From: Heterohyrax brucei
Lineage: Eukaryota; Chordata; Mammalia; Hyracoidea; Procaviidae
Direction: 5' to 3'
DNA length: 64,000 bases
Assembly (NCBI GenBank): GCA_028571685.1
Contig: CM053162.1
Span: 49,178,351-49,242,350, forward strand
The first letter of the stretch is position 1. Every line of letters starts with the position of its first letter. The position numbers and the translations under genes were made by a program. Positions 21,034 to 33,225 of the stretch are shown piece by piece. Under the pieces are notes generated by a model. It made no database searches. It was not told the origin of the DNA and worked only from the letters and a program-made list of their open reading frames with translations.

Positions 21034-21163
21034 AGGCTTGCTGGTCAGTCCATTCTGACTCAAAGCCACAGCGTAGAACTGCCCCATAGTACTTGCACAG
21101 AGTGGCTAGTGGAATCGAACTGTCGACCTTTTGCTTAGCAGTTGCTACTAGGGCCCCCTCAGG
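21034..21163 (-). repeat. AfroSINE, minus strand, shortened
   Basis: 'ctggtcagtccattctgact', 'cagcgtagaactgccccata', 'ctgtcgaccttttgcttagc', 'gctactagggcccc'. Part of the body is deleted. Confidence 0.85.
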
Positions 21164-21164
21164 C

Positions 21165-22924
21165 TATATAGTAAAGAATTCATTTGGAAAAAACAGCTCT
21201 GAAAAACAGTCTCGTTTCACTCTGGTTTCTATCATGTTTTAATTAGTATTTTTTTAAAATAGCTGTTTAGGAACTTCCAAAAAGGAAAACAAATAAGTAA
21301 ATAAACCTTTCCTTTAAGCAACAAAAAGCCACAACAGTCACCTTGCCTGGGTATAATCCACCCGTCTTTGAGTTTTAGACAGTAGCTTAGCCTTAGAAAT
21401 ACATTCTAACTTCTTTCTGAAACATAAATAAGATGAAATAAAACTGCCCCCTCCACTTGAAGTTTTGTAAAACAAAACAGAAACTTTCCCGGAATGTATA
21501 TACTTTTGCAGTGTGTTCAAGTGAGAGTCCTTTTAGCCAAAAGTTGAATTTTAAAAAGCACCAGCTGTGGGTTATGGGGAGCCAGGGGTAAGCACCTACT
21601 ACCTGAAGCCTTGAGGACTGGCACGCAAGCGAGCCTCCCTCTGGTTGGTAGAGCTGATGGCTCCTGGAGCTGGTCTGGTGAAGACCTTCTAGTTAAGGAA
21701 AACACTTCCATCGCATCACCTCCAGCACTTTCTCATTTACAACCTATTGGACAAGCACCAACTTTAAATAAGTCTGCGCTCAAGAACAGGAATATGTTAA
21801 TTCCCTCCCTTACACCTAGTCTGAGAATTAGAAATTGCCCAGTTTCAGGACCGACTGAGACACTTGAACAAAGTTCAGGACAACAGCAGATTCAGCACTC
21901 CCTCTATTGCACACTAATCGTTTCACCGAGATCATTTTGAGGTAATTACACCCCACTTTGCCACAAGTCACCTCGCTTGGGCTGTACTTAATCCAGTGTA
22001 GCTTGCTCTTTCAAAAGGTCAGGAAATCTCATTCCTCACCTCTAAGCTCTCACCTTTCTCAGGTGCACTACGGGGATGCATAATTCCGACAGAGTGGAAA
22101 TTCAGCAGCAGATGATGGCTAGGTGTAAATATTCATGCCAAAACTTTTGGGAAAAAAGTCAAAAAAATGAAGAAAAGTCAGTCACCCTGCCCTCAAGAGA
22201 CTGCTACGATAGGCCCTAGTAATTTACGTGCATTTGCTTAAAATCTTACTCTTACTTCTGATTGGTTTTTGTTGCAGCTGACACATCCCCTATGCTGCTA
22301 TTGGGGTCATTCAGCGTTACTTTGCTTTTTTAAGAAGGAAGCAAGTATGCTTGGAGCTTCACTGACTCTTCTTACTCCTTATTCACGCTTCTTTCCCTCT
22401 CTGAAACTCTGACCCCTAAACACGTAATTTGAGGATTTAGTCCTGTTTCAGTGCAGTCCATGGTGTCTCAACTTACATAACATGCAATTGGTTGTACACC
22501 TAAGATGCCTTCTGTTGAATTAGTTCATCATTAAAACAACACTTGGTTCTGAGTCATTCTCTCATTTACAAATTCTAAAAATGCTGTAATCATGCTCTCC
22601 CATCCAAAATGTGTCTACCTGCATGAGGGGTGTTGATGCTTTTTGTTGTAAGTGCCAACCAACCTCCATAATAGCAATGGCTTTTGTCTTCATCACAAAC
22701 ACTAAATGTGACTTTTACCTTGTTTAACTCAAAGATGCTATCGCAAAGTATCCCTCTGCTTCCTGTGTGAACAAATAAGAACCTCTGGTGTCACTATAAT
22801 TTCAGAAACAATAAATAAGAGGATGGCCTTAGCTTCCAAAAATCTTCTATTTCGTCTTCTTAAGTGTTGAGAAAACTACTGAGAATTCTACTTGGCAGAA
22901 TAAGGCAACCAGCAAAATCCATCC
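21165..22924. other. Unassigned sequence
   Basis: About 1.75 kb with no named repeat and no convincing exon. Frames of 109 (plus) and 64 (minus) codons overlap around 21517-21940 and match nothing I know. Confidence 0.35.
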
Positions 22925-22925
22925 C

Positions 22926-22998
22926 AATGGTGCAGAACCAGGCAATGTTGGGTAGTGTTTGTTGACGTGAGTCAGAGTTGACTTAGCAACCAACAACT
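22926..22998 (+). repeat. RTE/SINE 3' tail fragment
   Basis: 'gtgcagaaccaggcaatgtt' followed by 'gacgtgagtcagagttgact' and 'accaacaactac' is the shared RTE/SINE tail, alone and strongly truncated. Confidence 0.7.
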
Positions 22999-22999
22999 A

Positions 23000-23656
23000 C
23001 TCTAATGTGTTTATTTATTTATTCTCATATCAAATGATACATGAACTGCTTTTGGTTTTTGGCTACCCCGGTTAAAGCTGTGTAAACATTTTTTATACAT
23101 ATACACAGAAAAGAACTATCCTAAGATCAATTTAAAATTTTGTTACTTTTTGATGTTCAGTAATCAAACAGTACAAGTAACCATCCATACCTTGGAAGTT
23201 TGATGTTGCAGGACTTTGCCTAGTGGTAGCAAGCCCTGAATTTTCTTGGTACCATTAATTAAGTTCAGGATTAAAATACAGAATTTGTCAATTATGTGCA
23301 ATGAAAGGAATTAAAATATTCAGATATCAGCAATGTATCTGTTTTATCTTTGTGTTTTTTACTGTCTCTTCGTTTTACCATGTGTTGATATGGGAAATCC
23401 CAGTACTGCAGTCAACCCAAAGACTAAATGCAAAGACTAAATACTCAGACATCAGGTAGAAATGTAAGAACTCTGACCTGGACTGCCTGATCGCATGTTT
23501 TCTTGGCAGCACTTCCTTGTGTAAGTGTAGATTAACCCTGGAAGGAGATACACGACTCTAGCATGCACTAAACTCACTGTAAATGGATGTCAGAAACATC
23601 TACCTTATTCCTTAGGTTTTTTTCCTGCTTGGCCACATGGTTTGTGCGTGTGTGTA
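23000..23656. other. Unassigned sequence
   Basis: AT-rich, nothing recognised before the LTR that begins at 23657. Confidence 0.35.
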
Positions 23657-24151
23657 TGTCATGGTTTGAATTGTTTCCCCCCAAAAATGTGTGCAGCCAT
23701 GTGGCTGGGATATGGTTCCCAGTATCTTGGAAATGTCCTCCATTGTGTGGTTTTGCTAACCTGTATATTAAAGGATTAGGGTGGGGCTGTGAATTCCTGC
23801 TATGGGGGAAGTTTCCCTGGAGTATGGCTTGCCCCACCCTTAATGCTTTTAGCTTGCAAGGAATAAAAGGAAAAAGAACCAAGGACAATCTGAGAACCTC
23901 GCTACCATCAAGCAAGCAGCACCGGGAGCAGAGCACGTCGTTCAGACCACTTGCGTTAGGACACTCCCTGGACAATGACTGATGCAATACCGGACTTTCC
24001 TCCAGAGCCGTCAAGGGGAAAGTCTTTCCCTGGAGCGGACACCCTGAATATGGACTTGCAAACTACCGGACTGTGTAAGAATAAATCTTTCTTTGTTAAA
24101 GCCATCCACTATATGGTATTTCTGTTAGAGCAGCCCTAGCTGACTAAAACA
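23657..24151 (+). repeat. Solo LTR with TG...CA ends
   Basis: Starts TGTCATGGTTTGAATTG and ends AGCTGACTAAAACA. Inside are 'aaggaataaaaggaaaaaga', 'gcaccgggagcagagcacg', 'gcggacaccctgaatatgga' and 'tgtaagaataaatctttc'. The five bases before (gtgta) and after (gtata) agree at four positions, fitting a 5-bp target duplication. This is the least decayed of the five long LTRs of this type in the window. Opposed open frames of 131 and 146 codons within it are shadows. Confidence 0.82.
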
Positions 24152-24154
24152 GTA

Positions 24155-24424
24155 TATATATGTATATGATTTTAGAACTTATTTTGATACTCATATACAT
24201 AAATAATCTTGAAAGAATCAGAGTCAACTGGATTACTTTTCTGAAACTGTGGAGTAAGATATTGAAAAGACACCTTTATTTCTCTTGTACCAAAGAGGGA
24301 AAGAAAGGGGGAAGGCATGACATAATTGTTTAGTCGTTTCTGTAAAGATGGTGCCATGCCTGGCATTTTCCATGCTAGATCATGGCCTGACCACAAAACT
24401 GAAGGAGAACCTTATTTCCTGTGC
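24155..24424. other. Short unassigned interval with (TA)n
   Basis: A TA-rich run at 24152-24168 follows the LTR. Nothing else recognised. Confidence 0.4.
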
Positions 24425-24786
24425 TTCCTGTGTTGTGTGACTTGGCTGTTGTTAGTTTCTGTCCAGCTGGCCTTGACTCATGCAACTCCACGTACAACAG
24501 AACAAAACACTGCCCTGTTCTGTGCCATCCCCTTGATTAGTTGTAGATCAGACGTTGTGGCCCATAGCATTTCCACTGGCTGAGCCTTTTGGAAATACTC
24601 AGGTCTTTCTTCCGAATCTGTCTTTGTCTGGAAGCTCTGCTGTAACCTGTTCAGCATGACAACCGCAGACAGCCTCCACTGACGGGCGGTGGCCACACTG
24701 GAGCTGCGTTGGGCAAAAACGGAACCTGGGTCTCTGGCAAGGAAAAGGAGAATCCTACCACTGACCCACCAGTGCTGTCGTATGAT
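24425..24786 (-). repeat. SINE with tRNA-Gly-like head, minus strand, full length
   Basis: From the plus strand it opens with the tail 'tagtttctgtccagctggcc' and 'acaacagaacaaaacactgc', runs through 'cggaagctctg'-type body sequence ('tgtctggaagctctgctgta', 'cagcctccactgacgggcgg') and closes with 'gaacctgggtctctggcaag' and 'gaatcctaccactgaccc', the reverse of the Gly-like head. It is the most complete copy of this SINE type here. Confidence 0.85.
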
Positions 24787-24789
24787 GTT

Positions 24790-26285
24790 AGGCAAATCGC
24801 CTCCTCCCCTATTTGTGTAGCTATCAACCTAGCAGGTGCTCTGTAAATGGTTTGGAAAAGGCCTCCTCTGCCTTCAAGTGCAGTGTTTTAGATGGGCAAA
24901 AACAAGTGTTCTTTCTTTGCTATCTGGAACTTTCATCTCAAAAGACCTATTTACAGTCACATTTTCTGTAATATGTGCTTATGAGCCTCCAGTGAAAAAC
25001 AAGTATTTACCCTTTGGAAGTCCTACAGGTAATATGCAACCTTTTTGACATATAAACTGGTGTAAAATGGGTTTGGTGAAACATGAATATAGTGCTCCAA
25101 ATTCAAGTCCAAATTCTAAGTTTTTCTTTCTTGTTTCCTATTTTCCAGGGATTTCCAGGAATAGCCATTTCACAGAACTGTTGTGAAATAAAATTCTAGT
25201 ATCACCACCCAGGGAGGCTGTACCATAACTAAGGGAAAAAAGGAAATGTACAATTTGCTCTTATGGCTTTCTACTACGGCTTTACGATGTTTTGTTTTTA
25301 TTTTTTAACTAACCATCATCCCAGCACAGTGATAAGAGCATAAAAGATTCTGAAAGCATAAATTGAAAAGAAATGTGAGTGTTCAGTTGAATTGTCTCCC
25401 AATCTCCTTTCTTCAATTTTCTGGTTTCATAAAAGTGGTGACATCATAATTTATGATGGTAAGCTTGCTGCTGAAATGTCATTACACAAGTGATGTTTTA
25501 ATTGATGATGTTATGCTGGTTAGCAGGAAAGTGTCAAATGTCACTTTCATGACATAAACTGGCAGTTATGATTATATAATATCAATTATTCTTTGGAAAA
25601 CTGCAATAGATTAGTTAGAACTGAACCAATTTAGTTTGAGCAGGTTCATATTTTCTTTTCCCTAGCTGTTCATCCAGTTGTAATTATTAGGGGTAAAGTA
25701 GACTGTGGATGTAGTTGAAACTTCCATAATGTCTTCCCTGGAAACATTATAGACACCATACATGCCCTTTCTGTTGCAAAAAGATGTGCAGGAAAAAACT
25801 TCACTGACTTTCCAGAAGGAGGCTGGACCCTGAACTGCTTCAGCGAACAATTCTCCTCCATAATAGAAATTCTCAGAATTATTTTCATCGCTAATTGCTA
25901 TATAACTGAAATTTGTCATTATGAAGGAAAGCATTATATAAGGAGGCTTCATTCATTTTGGTTCTTTATACATGTCAGCTGTTTATTTAAATTAATTTAA
26001 ATCCAACCCCAAACTCCTAAGCCATTTGCCTTCTGTCTTTTCATTTTCTTTGCAAATGAAAATAAAGTTAAAATAAGGAAAAGGAGTTAAGAGACATTTT
26101 CTTTGATTCTTTCGTCTTTACCGTGTAAATACCATCTTGGCAATGTTATGATTTAATTAGAGGAATAAAAAAATACCAAACCTGCTTCCATTGAGTAGAT
26201 TCAACTAGAAAGATAGGAGCACTCAAGACTGGAAAACTCGATGATGGAAAATATGAACAGTAAATACTGTAACAGTAACGTTATT
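24790..26285. other. Unassigned sequence
   Basis: About 1.5 kb, AT-rich. The frame at 24836-25048 and the reverse frame at 25662-25952 (96 codons) match nothing recognised. Confidence 0.35.
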
Positions 26286-26287
26286 AC

Positions 26288-26463
26288 TGCTGAGTATTGG
26301 CAAGTTGATTCCAACTTATAATGACCTCACGTGACAGCGCAGAACTGCCCTACAGGGCTTTCTTGGCTGCAATCTTACTGAGTCCAGATCTCAGATCTCT
26401 TACCTGTAGCACCACTGGGCAGGTTTGAACCATCAACCTTTTCATTGGTGGCCACCATGGCTC
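26288..26463 (-). repeat. AfroSINE, minus strand, diverged subtype
   Basis: 'ggcaagttgattccaactta', 'acagcgcagaactgccctac', then a different central part, and 'ggtttgaaccatcaaccttt' with 'ggccaccatggctcc' at the head end. Confidence 0.8.
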
Positions 26464-26501
26464 CTTATGATAGCAATAGTTACCATGTGTTATAACTACC
26501 G

Positions 26502-26672
26502 GAAACCATGGTGGCCTAGAGGTTAAGAGCTAAGTCTGCTAACCAAAAGGTTGACGGTTCAAAGCCACCAGGCACTCCCTGTAAACTCCATAGAGCAGGT
26601 CTATTCTGTCTTGTAGGGTCATGGTGAGTCAGCCTAGACTCGATGGCACTGGGTTTGTTGTTTTTTGGTTTT
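26502..26672 (+). repeat. AfroSINE
   Basis: 'aaccatggtggcctagaggt', 'taagtctgctaaccaaaagg', 'aaagccaccaggcactccct', 'tagactcgatggcactgggt' and a T-rich/G-rich end. It lies 40 bp from the preceding, oppositely oriented SINE. Confidence 0.93.
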
Positions 26673-26689
26673 ATTGTAATTACCATTTC

Positions 26690-26830
26690 CAGACAGTCAT
26701 CTTTTACATGCATTACATTATTTATTCCTTGTAACAGACCTAGGAGCTAACTACCTGCAGAATCATTTCACACAAGAGAAAAATGAGTACTTCAGCATGC
26801 ATCAGAAGATAAATAGTCTGTAAATGTTAA
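26690..26830 (+). repeat. Possible MIR/L2 tail fragment
   Basis: 'acatgcattacattatttat' then 'tgtaacagacctaggagcta' resembles the conserved 3' stretch shared by MIR and L2 ('catttaatcctcacaacaac'). Confidence 0.45.
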
Positions 26831-26834
26831 ATAT

Positions 26835-28165
26835 TTTCAGGAGTCTTGGAATAATTTGGTGGAAGGTAAATATGGGGGACATGCATCAATGGAGCAACCT
26901 TTGAAGTCCCTGCTGTGATTACACCCAAGATGAGGCTCTGGAGCTGGGCTCCAGTGTGAAGACTAAGTGCTAACAGAAAGAAGGGCAGAGAAGAAGTTGT
27001 GAGGCTGAGACAACTTCAGTGTATGTGTGTGTGCATGTGAGTGCACTTGGGCATGGCTATGTGTGTGCCTGTGGGGACTCGGGTACTTGTGCATGCCCGT
27101 AAGTGCGCGTGTGTTTGTGCACCTGGGTTCGAGGTGTGGTAAATAGTAGGGTCAGTAAGAATAGAAGAGCACTAAGAAAAGAGTAATTACTATTAGGCAT
27201 GTTTAACACACTATCCTAGCAGTTGGCACAGATTTCAACATAAGCCGTAGCTGCAGCAGGATCTAGGAGATGCCATTCTGTTCAGATATTAGCCTTTCAA
27301 TTGTTGTATTGCCAGGTGGCCCAGAAGGCTAGGCCAGAGAAGGAGCAGGGTGGCTAGGGAAAGAAGTAGGCCTTCAGGTAGCCGTGTCTGATTACACTCC
27401 TACTGAAATAGTACAGGTTTATTTCAGTAATTTAACAGCATGTATGGTCCTGCTGGTCAACTCTGCGAGCCATGGAAGAATGGAGAAGTTGCTGGCTTTT
27501 CCCTGCTTCTCTTAAAGCTCTGATTCTCAATCCTATTCCCACTGACTCCAAAGGAAATCAGATGCCTTCTTCCTATTGCCAAGCAGGGCATTGCCTTCGA
27601 GACATTGAGCTAATAGCTGTCTTTGTACCCTTCACTCCTGCGGGCCTGCTTTCCTTCTTACAACCACGATACAAGCCAAAACCAGAGGGGAGAAGGTGAG
27701 GGGACTCCACACTCAAAGCTGAGCAAGTCAGTTGGAATCTCAGAAGACTGTGAAGTTCTGAGCCAATGGCCGACATTCTAAGAACTTGGATGAAAGAGTT
27801 CCCACGTTCCCTTGCAGGCTCTATCAAACCACACCAAGAGGAAATCCTTAAGTGTGTTGAATGAGAAAACATCACATTCTTGTTCTTGGCAGCATTCTAA
27901 GTCTTCAGGATAATTCTTCATGGCAAGTTATTATATTTGCGTCCATCAAAGTTTCCACTTTGTTCCTCCTGTCCTTTTCTACCGTGCTTTCACCTTGTTT
28001 TAGAAGCAAAGCCAAACTATTTCATCTGGAATGTGAGGAAAATACAGGTGCTGTTCCTGGTCTTTGGACTTTCCTCCCTGCTTCTGACTCAAAAAAGGTC
28101 AGCATTTCACAGGTGACTACCAGAAGAGAGAAGAGTAAGTCCTTATTGATTAAACATACAGTCAC
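26835..28165. other. Unassigned; degenerate TG-rich tract at 27018-27130
   Basis: The interval holds a broken TG/TGCA tract of about 110 bp, an old microsatellite. The rest, including reverse frame 27573-27875 (100 codons) and forward frame 27861-28229 (122 codons), has no family likeness. Confidence 0.4.
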
Positions 28166-28169
28166 AAAC

Positions 28170-28305
28170 ATTTGTTCAGTGTTTTGTGGGCTTATAAAGC
28201 GCTTTGTTCTACAAACTCATGGTTTCTGACAATGACCCTGTGCAGAAGTGATTATTATCATCTCACTTGACACAAGAAAAATGAGGATCAGAAAGTTAAT
28301 TAAAA
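28170..28305 (+). repeat. MIR/L2-type fragment cut by an LTR
   Basis: 'gcttataaagcgctttgttc', 'gaagtgattattatcatctc', 'aaaatgaggatcagaaagtt' match the conserved MIR 3' part in order. The match stops where the LTR begins at 28309. Confidence 0.55.
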
Positions 28306-28308
28306 CAA

Positions 28309-28821
28309 TGCCATGAACTGAACTGTGCCTCCACTCTTCCCCCTCACCCCCAAAATGTGTGTAGCAATTTGGTTAGTCCTTGACTTCTGGTATCATGAGA
28401 TATTCCTCGATTTTGTAAACCCTGCCTCTGTGATGTTAATGAGGGAGAATGGGGAGCCGTTTTGTTGGTGGGGCAGACTCAGTGTGTAAGATTGCATCAT
28501 GCTTTGAAGCAAACTCTTGGAATATAAAGGAAAGGGAAGCAAGCAGAGAGTTGGGAACCTCATACCACCAAGAAACAGTGCCAGAAGCTGAGAGAATCTT
28601 TTGAAATGAACCCAGGGTTTTCTGTACCTCAGAAACTCCCAGGCCAGGGGAAGACTGATGACAAGAATCTTTCCCCAGAGCCAGGAGAGAAAGCCTCCTT
28701 CTGGAGCTGATACACTGAATTTGGGTTTTTAGCCTACTGGACTGTGACAAAATAAAATTTCTCTTTTTAAAGCCATTTGCTTGTGGTATTTCTAGTAAAA
28801 CAGCGCTAGATGACTAAAATA
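28309..28821 (+). repeat. LTR-like element, plus strand
   Basis: Same type as 23657-24151 and 18516-19015: 'tgccatgaactgaactgtgc' start, 'gcctctgtgatgttaatgag', 'tggaatataaaggaaaggga', 'cagtgccagaagctgagaga', 'actgtgacaaaataaaattt', 'agcgctagatgactaaaata' end. Confidence 0.8.
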
Positions 28822-28824
28822 GTT

Positions 28825-29405
28825 ACTAGGTTTCTGAATATATGTCTTGAGATCATTCCATTGTAAAGTGAGAATTTTTAACTTCTCCTCACTTTGATTA
28901 TTAGGAAAAATCCTGATTACTCATGCCATACAGGGCTCCAAAGTCACTTTAGCTTAAATAATCCTTGATTTAAACACTGACCACAACGATTGACTCACTA
29001 ATGTACACACTCACTCAACTGTGTTTGTTCAACAAATGCTTATTATCTATTACTTTCCCCCAAACCATTCTATGACCAGCAGTATGATTGTTATCCAAAG
29101 TATGCCTTCCTGGAGCTTGCATGTTCATCGGCCCAGTCCCAGAAACACCCATGAAAAAAATATTTGGGGCACTCCATGTTCTATGACTTTTCTTTTGCAT
29201 TAGAGGCAAGTCACTAGGTCCAGTCAACAAAGAAGAAGAGCAGAAAATTTTACCAGGTACTAAGATAGGGAGACCGAGATCATTGGGAGCCACCTTAGAC
29301 AACATTCTACCAAAGATGGGGAAAAGTGTCATTTCAATAATGGAATTATTTCTACTCAGGAGACAACGGTTCAGTTCCTGACCAATACACCTCACGTGCA
29401 GCCAT
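28825..29405. other. Unassigned sequence
   Basis: Open on the minus strand for 126 codons (29015-29395) with no recognised product. No repeat named. Confidence 0.35.
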
Positions 29406-29407
29406 TA

Positions 29408-29672
29408 CCCTTTATCAGTGGAGGCTTATGTGCTGCTGTGGTGGTGGCCAGATTGCAGCCAAGCTTCTGGACTAAGACAGACTGGGAAGAAATAACTGGC
29501 TATCTTTTTCCAAAAATGGGCAGTGAAGACCGTATGGATGACAGCAATTCAGTTTGCAACTGATCAGGAGAATGGGACAAGACCGGCAAGAGGTTTGAGC
29601 TGTTGTGTATAGCATTGCCCTGCCCCCACGAACAAGGTGCTGACTTGACGGCAGCTAACAGCAACCACCCCA
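29408..29672 (+). repeat. Gly-headed SINE type, head missing
   Basis: Body and tail only: 'tatcagtggaggcttatgtg', 'gcttctggactaagacagac', 'tgggaagaaataactggcta', 'gtttgcaactgatcaggaga', 'gacggcagctaacagcaacc'. 5'-truncated relative to 24425-24786. Confidence 0.8.
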
Positions 29673-29674
29673 AA

Positions 29675-30465
29675 GGAACTGAGAAGGTCTCTAGGAACTC
29701 AGTATTTCCCTCCCCTACAACAGGATACTTAAAATCACCCCTAGTCAAATCTACAAGCCAACTACTTTCTTTCCTGTGTCTCACTGTTAACAATATCTCC
29801 TAATTTTCACCAAAACACAAGCTATTTTGGACTGGAGGTGTGACTCATCCAAGGTGATACTGTTCAACAGTTTTCCCCTTGAAAGCCTTTATCTGGACAA
29901 CTCCTGAGGACTACATCTGAGCTTCCCAGCCACATCTGTGCTAGCCACCATTGCAACAATCGCTGTAGGCCACAACCTGCTCCAGCAGGTACGGGCTAGC
30001 TTCTGCCCAGTGTTGTATACCCCTTGCCTCCAGTATGGGGCTGCTTGGCTCCACTGCACTGGATGCTTTAAGGACTCACTTTCTGCTCAGGAATGTCCCA
30101 GTTGGAAGTGGGAAGGAATTAATATGTTGGGAGAACTGTTCACTAATGAAGACTGGAAGTTTACAGGTAATGCTTCTCTTTTCTTCCTTCTACCACAGGA
30201 CCATTCTGAGATGCATTTCATTTCACTGCTCTATGATTCCACAGACTGAATAAGTTTACCTATAATGGTGTCCTTGCATGGTCTCGTTCTTTTCCTCTGT
30301 TTCATTTTGGTTCCCTAGAGTCTTGTGCCCAATTAAACTATTCAACATGGCCTTTCTATTCAAACTTCAAGCTTTAATGATCTAATGAACTAAACTATCA
30401 AATGACTGATAGTAAAATTTTATAAATATTTCCTGATGGTAAAATGGTATCAGCAAGATACAGAA
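29675..30465. other. Unassigned sequence
   Basis: Plus-strand frame of 103 codons at 29938-30249 (with a 72-codon frame overlapping it) is unrecognised. A 'acaggtaatg' word near 30163 looks like a splice donor, but nothing else supports an exon. Confidence 0.35.
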
Positions 30466-30467
30466 AA

Positions 30468-30678
30468 ATAAAAAATCCGCTGCAATTGAGTCAGATCCGA
30501 CTAATGGTAACCACGTGAGTGTTAGCATAGAGCTGTGTTCCACAGGGTTTTCGGTGGCTGTTTTGGGGGAAGTAGATCACCAAGCCTTCCTTCAGAGGTG
30601 CCTCTGAGGGGACTTAAACCTCCAACCTTTTGGTTAGCAGCTGAACTTGCTAACCATTTGCACTACTGAGGGTGCAAG
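30468..30678 (-). repeat. AfroSINE, minus strand, third subtype
   Basis: 'gcaattgagtcagatccgac', 'cacagggttttcggtggctg', 'gaagtagatcaccaagcctt', 'gaggtgcctctgaggggact', 'ccaaccttttggttagcagc'. The block 'gaagtagat...gcctctg' marks a subtype shared with 49105-49328 and 39825-39942. Confidence 0.85.
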
Positions 30679-30679
30679 A

Positions 30680-32025
30680 AACCAAGGCTGAAATAAGCCT
30701 GATAAAGGCGGCACTTGTGACATCCCTGCTCTTGTCCATTCTAGGCACTGGAACATTCACTTGCAAAGCTGTTTCCACACTGGACCCATGTATTTCCCTA
30801 CTATAATACTTAAGTAGCTCTTTAAATTCAAGCTGTATACAACAACAAAAAAATGCATCAGTATCATTCTATAATGAGGATATTGTTATATTCTCTGTAA
30901 ATATTCATGTACATCTGCCTATTTTGCATAAAGTTACCAGAGTGTACACCAGTGATGTTGTTTGGTGCAGCTTGGAACTCTAGAGTTGAAGGGTTTGTGG
31001 GTAAGCCAGTGTTTAGTTCTCTGTCTATCCTGCAGGGCAGTGTGCCTAGGCAGGAAGGCATTTGATGCACTCTGAGACTATTGTCATACAAAGAAGCCCA
31101 GCCTTGTTCTTCTTCCCCTTTTTATGACATTGTGGGAATAGACTTGATAGGACCTAAATATTTGGGGTCAAGTTTGTCCCAAGAAGTTTTAACTTGGGAC
31201 TAAAATTTTCAAGGTTGCTCTGAGGAAACACAAGTGCTGAGCATCTGGAAATCTTAGAGCATCTGGTCATTTGGAAAGTGAACTGGGCACTATTCCTTCT
31301 GCACCCGTGGAAAGTCGCAGACTCATCCCTTCACACAAAGAAGAAAGTCATCAGCCCTGGCCAGGTGACTGCAAGGTCAATCATCAGAAATCCTAGCTAT
31401 CTCTCTACCAACTGTAACAGATGCACAGTGGACTTTGGTGACAATTTTCTAGCTCACCATCATTGAGGATTTAGTGATAACCTTTACCCACAATGTCCAA
31501 GGGAATGTTTCTGAACTGGCCCTCATTCTTCTTTATTTGCCAAATGTGACTTCTTTGCCACATCACCTGTGCCTCTTGCTTCTGGTTTTGATGGCTTTAG
31601 TGCTAAGCATTCACTTTGCTCAGGTCCTTGGCTAGAGTGATCAATTCAAGAGTCCTCATCAAATGATTTTCACTGAAGACTTTGCGTCTCTCCATGATGC
31701 TCCATGCAGTGTTGGCTGTGGCTCTCTACTCTACCTTGCCCTATGTACCGCCTCCTTTACTGAGTCAAGGTTCTCCTCTGAAATGCTAGAAGAGCCTTTG
31801 AGGGTGTTGGAGGCATGAAGAAATGGGGTATTACCATCATTTTGTTTCCAGAAAGAATTGGTTCACACTTGCATTGAAATTGAAAGTAAGTGACCTTGAT
31901 ATCAGAGGATGTCCTAGATGCTACATTTCAATTATATTGGCTTAGGGTTTCACTGGGTGCCATAATGTCATTGTAAGAAGGAATATTTTGAGCACCTGAA
32001 AAACTTTCAAGTTCTTGTATAGGAA
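30680..32025. other. Unassigned sequence
   Basis: About 1.3 kb, no named repeat, no exon signature. Confidence 0.35.
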
Positions 32026-32029
32026 ATCT

Positions 32030-32526
32030 TCTAAAACGGCCCCTGCCTCCTGGCATTCATGCACTTATGTAATTCCCTCCGTGAGTGTGTGTGCATGGGA
32101 CCTACTGACTCACTTCTAATGTAAACTGATGGAGTGTTATGCATGAGAATAATTTTAAAAAAGACCGTGACTTCTGTGTTGCTCCTACTGTCTTTACTTA
32201 CTGGCATTCATGAAGGAAGCTGCCCATGTTGGACAGCCTCATAAGGCATAGAGTGGAGTTCTTGGCTAAGCACCAACAAGGAGCAGAGGCCCACAGAGCC
32301 GTAAGGAACCAGATCATGACAACCACCACTGAGTGAACTTGGATATGGATTACTCCCCCACAGACCCTGGTTATGACTTTGGCCTTAGCCAGCACCTTGA
32401 CTGCAGCCTTGTGAGAGACCCTGAAGCAGAGGACCCAGCTCAGCCATACCCAGATTCCTAATTCACAGAAACTGTAAGATAAATAAATCGGTATGAGTAG
32501 TTTGTCATGCAGTAATAGATGACAAA
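32030..32526 (+). repeat. MLT1-like LTR
   Basis: The order follows mammalian MLT1 solo LTRs: 'ggaagctgcccatgttggac', 'aaccagatcatgacaaccac', 'cttgactgcagccttgtgag', 'agaccctgaagcagaggacc', 'cccagctcagccatacccag', 'gtaagataaataaatcggta' and 'catgcagtaatagatgaca'. An old pan-placental element, different from the other LTR type in this window. Confidence 0.75.
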
Positions 32527-32529
32527 TAC

Positions 32530-33225
32530 AACCCCCTCAGATTATTGGAATTAGATGGCTGCCTTTCTCTTCCTCTCCCTGTTTATCTTTTTTTTTTTTT
32601 TTTTACAATGATCCCTTGCTAACAGCAACCTCTGTATGCGATGCCCAGGCGATGTGTGTAATCTATGATCACCTTAGAATGCAGGCAGCTGTTGCTGTTC
32701 CAAGATCACTAAGTAACACTCAACCTACCAGAAACTGGGGCATACACATTGTGTTAGAGCCACTATACTTAACACAGGAGCCTGGATAATAAGGTCAGGG
32801 ATGTATTTTACCGCCTGAGCCTGGCATCACGTCTCTTCTGGACTGAGGGCACTTTCCAGAGTTCTGATTGAAAACAGCAATTATTTCTTCCTTTCACTTG
32901 ATCAGTTATCTGTACTGAAAATGTGCAGTGCTGTCACTCCTGACAAGGAAGACTTGTATCAGACACCATGGGCTTGCACCTGAACACCCAAGTGATGCAT
33001 TACATGAATATTATTTACATAATAAGCCAACAAAAATGCTTGTGGTAGAGAGTGCATGCTTGTCAACAGTTAAAAATGTTGAAATCTTGACAGAGAGCTG
33101 CCTTTTAGACTGAAGAAAAGAATGATACATCTACTCCCCCCCTCAGCCACTCTACTTTAAACTTAGCTGGTACCCCAAACGTGGCTCCGGTAGGGAATTC
33201 ATACACTTCACACCAAGAAATAAAC
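32530..33225. other. Unassigned; 17-T run
   Basis: A run of 17 T at 32588-32604. Otherwise nothing recognised. Confidence 0.45.

Noticed and set aside
23574-24014. Opposed open frames of 146 and 131 codons
   Set aside because: Both lie within the LTR at 23657-24151, so they are repeat sequence.
30035-30253. Exon ending at an 'acaggtaatg' donor-like word
   Set aside because: A lone donor-like word is frequent by chance and no acceptor or conserved frame accompanies it.
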